Below, one piece after another: positions 63,905 through 64,000 of a stretch of 64,000 bases of DNA. Within the stretch, counting starts at the first letter, position 1. Each line of letters begins with the position of its first letter. The stretch comes from Qipengyuania pacifica (lineage in GTDB: Bacteria; Pseudomonadota; Alphaproteobacteria; Sphingomonadales; Sphingomonadaceae): positions 1 to 64,000 of the forward strand of contig NZ_JAHWXO010000012.1 of assembly GCF_019857205.1 (NCBI RefSeq). Direction: 5' to 3'. The translations under genes were made by a program, and so were the position numbers. Below the pieces are notes generated by a model. The model saw nothing but the letters and a program-made list of their open reading frames with translations, was not told where the DNA came from and ran no database searches.

Positions 63905-63966
63905 CACTTCAACCGCGGCGGGGTGTGGGCTCGATGCCCCGCCCCGCCGCTTACGTCAGAGAACAC

Positions 63967-64000
63967 AAAAAAGGCCCCGATGGCGCGAACCATCGGAGCC
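63967..64000 (-). terminator. Intrinsic terminator for a leftward gene beyond the window
   Basis: On the minus strand, GGCTCCGATGG and CCATCGGGGCC pair (11-bp stem with one G-T) around six bases and are followed by TTTTTT. It should end a transcript entering from the right. Confidence 0.75.

Noticed and set aside
1..64000. CRISPR array, tRNA or rRNA genes
   Set aside because: No regularly spaced repeats and no tRNA- or rRNA-like sequence were noticed on either strand.

Overview
This 64 kb window looks like part of a conjugative mobile element (megaplasmid or ICE) from an alphaproteobacterium, most likely a sphingomonad. The reasons are high GC, an F-type tra operon of the arrangement common on sphingomonad plasmids and ICEs, small families typical of that order (DUF5818-, DUF6961- and DUF6437-like), and GTTC-N7-GTTC SOS boxes. 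No replication, partition or integrase gene is visible, so plasmid and ICE cannot be told apart here.

Layout. 1-5274 is a degraded phage-derived segment: a tail-gene fragment, a remarkable in-frame fusion of a phage-type primase N-terminus to the end of a tail tape-measure protein, an S24-family repressor that has lost its Ser-Lys dyad, and an IS110-type transposase. 5275-14800 is a defence island: a TIGR02391/Ymh-like protein, a complete qatABCD operon with an SOS-box-like site in front of it, a DUF2235 hydrolase plus membrane protein pair, and a lone protein with a possible PD-(D/E)XK site. 15050-34144 holds two divergent regulators and an uninterrupted F-type type IV secretion operon (pilin, TraL, TraE, TraK, TraB, DsbC, TraV, TraC, a small membrane protein, TrbI, S26 peptidase, TraW, TraU, TrbC, TraN, TraF, TraH, TraG).

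34154-54236 is about 20 kb on the minus strand and is the best candidate for an undescribed system. In transcription order it encodes a small helix-turn-helix protein, a SNF2-type helicase, a beta-class DNA methyltransferase, a type III-like restriction helicase/nuclease, a 2406-residue protein with two GHKL (Hsp90/sacsin-like) ATPase modules, a second SNF2-type helicase and a small membrane protein. The spacing (4-62 nt gaps and short overlaps) suggests one transcription unit. Just upstream lie a small protein gene and, divergently, a second S24 repressor with an intact Ser-Lys dyad and an SOS box. Both S24 genes are preceded by phased TAGGA/TCCTA repeats, which suggests a shared operator code.

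54769-64000 carries the S24 repressor, a nuclease-like protein and two small DUF proteins. It also holds the DNA-processing genes: a MobF relaxase, a TraD coupling protein and an RHH accessory protein. An oriT-like region next to them matches the nic core I recall for plasmid R388. Small sphingomonad-type genes and several hairpin terminators complete the segment. Together the window encodes DNA processing, mating-pair formation and a defence cargo of at least two multigene systems, with signs of SOS-linked control.
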